Assembly (NCBI GenBank): GCA_964647395.1
Contig: CAZYHR010000003.1
Location: 1 to 64,000, forward strand
Source: Phosphoribacter sp964647395
GTDB lineage: Bacteria > Actinomycetota > Actinomycetes > Actinomycetales > Dermatophilaceae
DNA length: 64,000 nt
Direction: 5' to 3'
Position numbers and translations under genes: made by a program. This document shows positions 61,309 through 64,000 of the stretch, one piece after another. Position 1 is the stretch's first letter. The number at the start of each line of letters is the position of its first letter. The notes beneath the pieces were generated by a model. The model had not been told where the DNA came from. It saw nothing but the letters and a program-made list of their open reading frames with translations, and made no database searches.

Positions 61309-61917
61309 ATGCTCGGCTTCCTCTTCGACCAGACCAAGTGCAACGGGTGCAAGGCCTGCCAGATCGCGTGCAAGGACAAGCACGATCTGCCGATCGGGGT
61401 CAACTGGCGCCGGGTCGCGGAATACACCGGCGGCACCTGGCAGACCTCGGGGCAGACCTTCACCGCCAACGTGTTCTCCTACTACACGTCGATGGCCTGC
61501 AACCACTGCGAGGACCCGGTCTGCATGAAGGTGTGTCCGACGACGGCGATGAGCCAGCGCTCGGACGGCACGGTCTACGTCGACACCGACAAGTGCGTCG
61601 GGTGTCGCTACTGCGAGTGGGCCTGCCCCTATTCGGCGCCGCAGTTCAACGCCGCGACCAGGCACATGAGCAAGTGCGACCTGTGCGCCGACTACCGGGC
61701 CCAGGGCCAGGAGCCGGCGTGCGTGGCGGCCTGTCCGTCGCGGGCCCTCAGCTGGGGTGACATCGACGAACTGCGCGCCGAGCACGGCAACGAGGCCGCC
61801 ATCGAGCCGCTGCCCGACCCGTCGATCACCAAACCCAACCTCGTCGTCATCCCCCACCCCGACGCCCAGCGGACCGGCCAGGGCACGGGGCACATCGCCA
61901 ACCCGCAGGAGATCTGA
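61309..61917 (+). CDS. dmsB: DmsB-like iron-sulfur subunit
   Basis: This 202-residue electron-transfer subunit has four ferredoxin-type clusters: CNGCKACQIACK, CNHCEDPVCMKVCP, CVGCRYCEWACP and CDLCADYRAQGQEPACVAACP. It should carry electrons from the membrane anchor to either catalytic subunit and be exported as a complex with it. It follows the second catalytic gene by 6 bases. Confidence 0.95.
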   Translation: MLGFLFDQTKCNGCKACQIACKDKHDLPIGVNWRRVAEYTGGTWQTSGQTFTANVFSYYTSMACNHCEDPVCMKVCPTTAMSQRSDGTVYVDTDKCVGCRYCEWACPYSAPQFNAATRHMSKCDLCADYRAQGQEPACVAACPSRALSWGDIDELRAEHGNEAAIEPLPDPSITKPNLVVIPHPDAQRTGQGTGHIANPQEI

Positions 61918-61919
61918 GC

Positions 61920-62858
61920 ATGAACGTCGACGAGCTCCCCATGATCCTGTTCACCGTGTTCGCGCAGATGTCCGTCGGCGCGTTCATCGTCCTGGGCGCG
62001 ATCCACGTCGTCGCGCTGCTGTCCGGCTACAACAACGAGGAGATCGACGCCATCAGCGACCCCGCGGTCTATGCCATCGGGGTGACCCTGGTGCTCGGGC
62101 TGACCGCCTCGATCTTCCACATGCACGACATGCTCAACGTCCTCAACGTCTTCCGGCACCTGGACAGCTCCTGGCTGAGCCGGGAGGTGCTGTTCGGGGT
62201 GCTCTTCGCCGGTGCGGGCTTCGTCTTCGCCGCCTGCCAGTGGTTCAAGTGGGGCACCCCGGCGCTGCGCTCCGCGCTGGCCGTCGTCACCGCGCTGCTC
62301 GGCGTCGGCCTGGTCTGGTCGATGTCGATGATCTACTACAGCCTGGTGACGGTGCCGGCCTGGAACACCTGGAACACTCCGGCACGCTTCTTCATCACGG
62401 CGCTGCTGCTCGGTGGGCTCGCGGTCGGCACGGCGTTCATGACCCAGGTCATGCTGCGCCGCCGGGCCAAGCCCGCGGGGGACGACACGGTGAGCGAGTC
62501 CCCTCGGGTGCGCAAGCTCATCCTCGGCTCGCTGACCGGCATCGCCGTCCTGGAGGTCCTGCTGGTCGGGCTGGTGTTCGTCATCACCCCGATGCACGTC
62601 GCCAGCCTGGCCAACCAGGGCGGCGTGGGTCAGGAGAGCCTGGCAGCCCTGAGCGGGGCGGCCTACGTGGTCCGGCTCATCCTGGTGTTCGTCGGCGGCG
62701 CCCTGCTCGCGCTGTTCCTGTTCCGGCTCGCCGCCCGCGAGAGCACCGCGCCGAAACCGTTGGCGGCCCTGGTCACCAGCGCGTTCGTCTGCGTCCTGGT
62801 GGCCGAGGTCATGGGTCGGGCCGCCTTCTACGAGTCGATGACCCGGATCGGGATGTGA
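61920..62858 (+). CDS. dmsC: DmsC-like membrane anchor
   Basis: This 312-residue protein has about eight hydrophobic helices. The N-terminus is LPMILFTVFAQMSVGAFIVLG, as in DmsC, which oxidises menaquinol and donates to DmsB. The final segment ends AEVMGRAAFYESMTRIGM, a typical DmsC C-terminus. The ATG is 2 bases after the dmsB stop. The stop overlaps the chaperone GTG. Confidence 0.9.
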   Translation: MNVDELPMILFTVFAQMSVGAFIVLGAIHVVALLSGYNNEEIDAISDPAVYAIGVTLVLGLTASIFHMHDMLNVLNVFRHLDSSWLSREVLFGVLFAGAGFVFAACQWFKWGTPALRSALAVVTALLGVGLVWSMSMIYYSLVTVPAWNTWNTPARFFITALLLGGLAVGTAFMTQVMLRRRAKPAGDDTVSESPRVRKLILGSLTGIAVLEVLLVGLVFVITPMHVASLANQGGVGQESLAALSGAAYVVRLILVFVGGALLALFLFRLAARESTAPKPLAALVTSAFVCVLVAEVMGRAAFYESMTRIGM

Positions 62859-63514
62859 CTGCCGACCACCGGCTGGGCGCCGATCGCCTCGACGCGATCG
62901 GCGCCGCAGCGACGGTGCTGTCCCGGTGGCTGCTGGCCGCCCCCGACGACGAGGCGCTCGCCCGGGTCCGGGAGCCCGCCATGCTCGACCACTGGCCGCT
63001 CGGTCCCTCCCGCGGCGTCGCGCAGTTCGACGCCTCGCGGGAGGCCGCGGAGGACGCCGAGGCGGCGCGGACCGACCACCGGCTGCTGTTCATGGGGCCC
63101 GGGCCGATGCGGGCGGCCCCCTACGAGTCGGTGCACCGGTCGCGGGACCAACTGGTGTTCGATGAGCAGACCGTCCAGGTCCGCGAGGCCTACGCCCGAG
63201 TGGGCCTGGCCGCCCCGCGTCAGGGCCGTGACCCCGACGACCACATCGGCCTCGAGCTGGAGTTCGTCGCGACGCTGTGCAGCCGGCTGCTCGATGCCGC
63301 GGACGCCGACGACCGGGCCGAGCAGGACCACCTGCTGCGGGAGTTGCGGGCCTTCGTCGGCGACCACCTGCTGCCCTGGGCCCCGGCCCTGGGACGCCAG
63401 ATCGCCGACCGGGCCGAGACCCACCTCTATCGCGGCGTGGGCCTGCTCGTCGTCGATGTGGTCGAGCAGCTGCGGGCCGAGTTGGGCATCGAGGCGGACC
63501 AGGACCGACCATGA
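62855..63514 (+). CDS. dmsD: TorD/DmsD-family maturation chaperone
   Basis: This 219-residue all-helical protein is expected to bind the Tat signals of the catalytic subunits and assist cofactor insertion before export. Family marks are LLFMGPGPMRAAPYESVHRS (YxSxH region), GLELEFVATLCSRLL and FVGDHLLPWAPALGRQI (a variant of the LPWLPLL motif). The GTG start overlaps the dmsC stop (GTGA). It overlaps the next gene by 4 bp. Confidence 0.88.
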   Translation: MTADHRLGADRLDAIGAAATVLSRWLLAAPDDEALARVREPAMLDHWPLGPSRGVAQFDASREAAEDAEAARTDHRLLFMGPGPMRAAPYESVHRSRDQLVFDEQTVQVREAYARVGLAAPRQGRDPDDHIGLELEFVATLCSRLLDAADADDRAEQDHLLRELRAFVGDHLLPWAPALGRQIADRAETHLYRGVGLLVVDVVEQLRAELGIEADQDRP

Positions 63515-64000
63515 CGACGATCCGCACGGCAGCCGCCCTGCTCGCGCCCGCGGCCGTGCCGCCGGCCGACCTCGTGGCGACCGCCCGGTGGGTGGCTCAG
63601 TCCCCCGACCCGGTCGCGGTCGAGCTGAGTTGCGCCGAGCACCCCGACCCGGGTCCCGGCACCGCGGCCGACCACACCGCGATCCGGCTGCGCAGCTGCC
63701 TGGCCGAGGTCCCCACGTATGCCGTCCTGGAAGTCCTCTCGGCCGGCGCCCCGACCGTGCGGCTGCGCCTGGACGGCTGCCTCACGCCGGACCCCGAGCG
63801 GTGGCAGCTGCCGGTGCCGCGCCTGGTCGTCGTGGCGGCCGCCCCGCCGGCTGACCGGGCCGGGCGGCTGCGCCGTCCCCGGGTGCTCGACGCGGGCGCC
63901 CTGCCGGTGCCGCGGCGAGCCCTGCTGGCCCTCGACCGGCCCGAGCCGGCGGCCGAGGGGGGCACCGCCCACCAGCGGCTGGCCGACGCGCTGCGCGAAC
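63511..64000 (+). CDS. Unidentified gene, last in the operon, cut by the window end
   Basis: 163 codons are open from ATG 63511 to the window edge, overlapping the chaperone stop (ATGA). Translation begins MTTIRTAAALLAPAAVPPAD, with three isolated Cys (SCAEHP, RSCLAEV, DGCLTPD) and an Arg/Pro-rich later part (RAGRLRRPRVLDAGALPVPRRA). I do not recognise the family. Its coupling to dmsD suggests a maturation or electron-transfer accessory protein; in such operons a ferredoxin-like gene is often found, but no CxxCxxC motif is visible in this part. Confidence 0.6.
   Translation, partial: MTTIRTAAALLAPAAVPPADLVATARWVAQSPDPVAVELSCAEHPDPGPGTAADHTAIRLRSCLAEVPTYAVLEVLSAGAPTVRLRLDGCLTPDPERWQLPVPRLVVVAAAPPADRAGRLRRPRVLDAGALPVPRRALLALDRPEPAAEGGTAHQRLADALRE

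Overview
The window is about 73% G+C (my estimate by eye) and reads as a chromosomal segment of a high-GC actinobacterium, probably Micrococcales near Intrasporangiaceae/Dermatophilaceae. This is inferred from the PucR-type FasR gene in front of fabD-fabH-acpP-fabF, the DUF3145 gene next to fabF, a GluABCD transporter, an EtfD-type membrane Fe-S reductase and a DUF2505 gene. Six runs of N are assembly gaps: 725-734, 3847-3856, 13065-13074, 24943-25042, 37473-37482 and 59920-59929. Three fall in genes that stay in frame across the gap (gluD, dnaG, second dmsA). Two fall in genes whose frame changes across it (fasR, megasynthase). One sits beside a duplicated acpP start.

Layout. 1-5.5 kb: fasR and the type II fatty-acid synthase genes fabD, fabH, acpP and fabF. 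5.6-10.3 kb, minus strand: DUF3145, a secreted PepSY-like protein, a CAU-anticodon tRNA, an alkaline-phosphatase-superfamily enzyme whose motifs are in circularly permuted order, and a CapA-like lipoprotein. 10.4-13.8 kb: glutamate importer gluABCD. 14.0-33.5 kb: one co-directional run etfB-etfA-etfD-acyl-CoA dehydrogenase-PUFA-synthase-like megasynthase (KS-AT-KS-ACPn-KR-DH)-1780-residue biotin-dependent carboxyltransferase with a degenerate biotin carboxylase domain. 33.8-35.9 kb: a PLP dehydratase, a short P-loop kinase and an Sfp-type phosphopantetheinyl transferase that could prime the megasynthase. 36-39 kb: tRNA-Asn, dnaG and two conserved proteins of unknown function. 39.2-51.9 kb: a sialic-acid island with nanK, nanA and a four-component ABC importer on the minus strand, divergent from regulator-sialidase-nanE-nagB-nagA. 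52-56 kb: a YdeI-Dgt fusion, dusB and DUF2505. 56.2-64 kb: a DMSO-reductase-like operon with two tandem catalytic subunits, Fe-S subunit, membrane anchor, TorD-type chaperone and an unidentified gene cut by the window end.

The most unusual block is 14-36 kb. It puts an acyl chain builder, a carboxyltransferase that appears unable to use ATP itself, an acyl-CoA dehydrogenase and a complete electron path to the quinone pool in one transcription unit, with a phosphopantetheinyl transferase close by. It looks like an uncharacterised lipid or polyketide pathway in which chain building and chain oxidation are coupled. The product cannot be told from sequence.

Two dispersed DNA signals run through the window. 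The first is the decamer GGTATGCCGC and its complement. It is far above chance, forms intergenic hairpins after acpP, gluA, gluB and the sialic-acid binding-protein gene, and inside genes forces rare ATA isoleucine and TAT tyrosine codons. The second is a 28-bp element present as two direct pairs near 6.4 and 51.9 kb.
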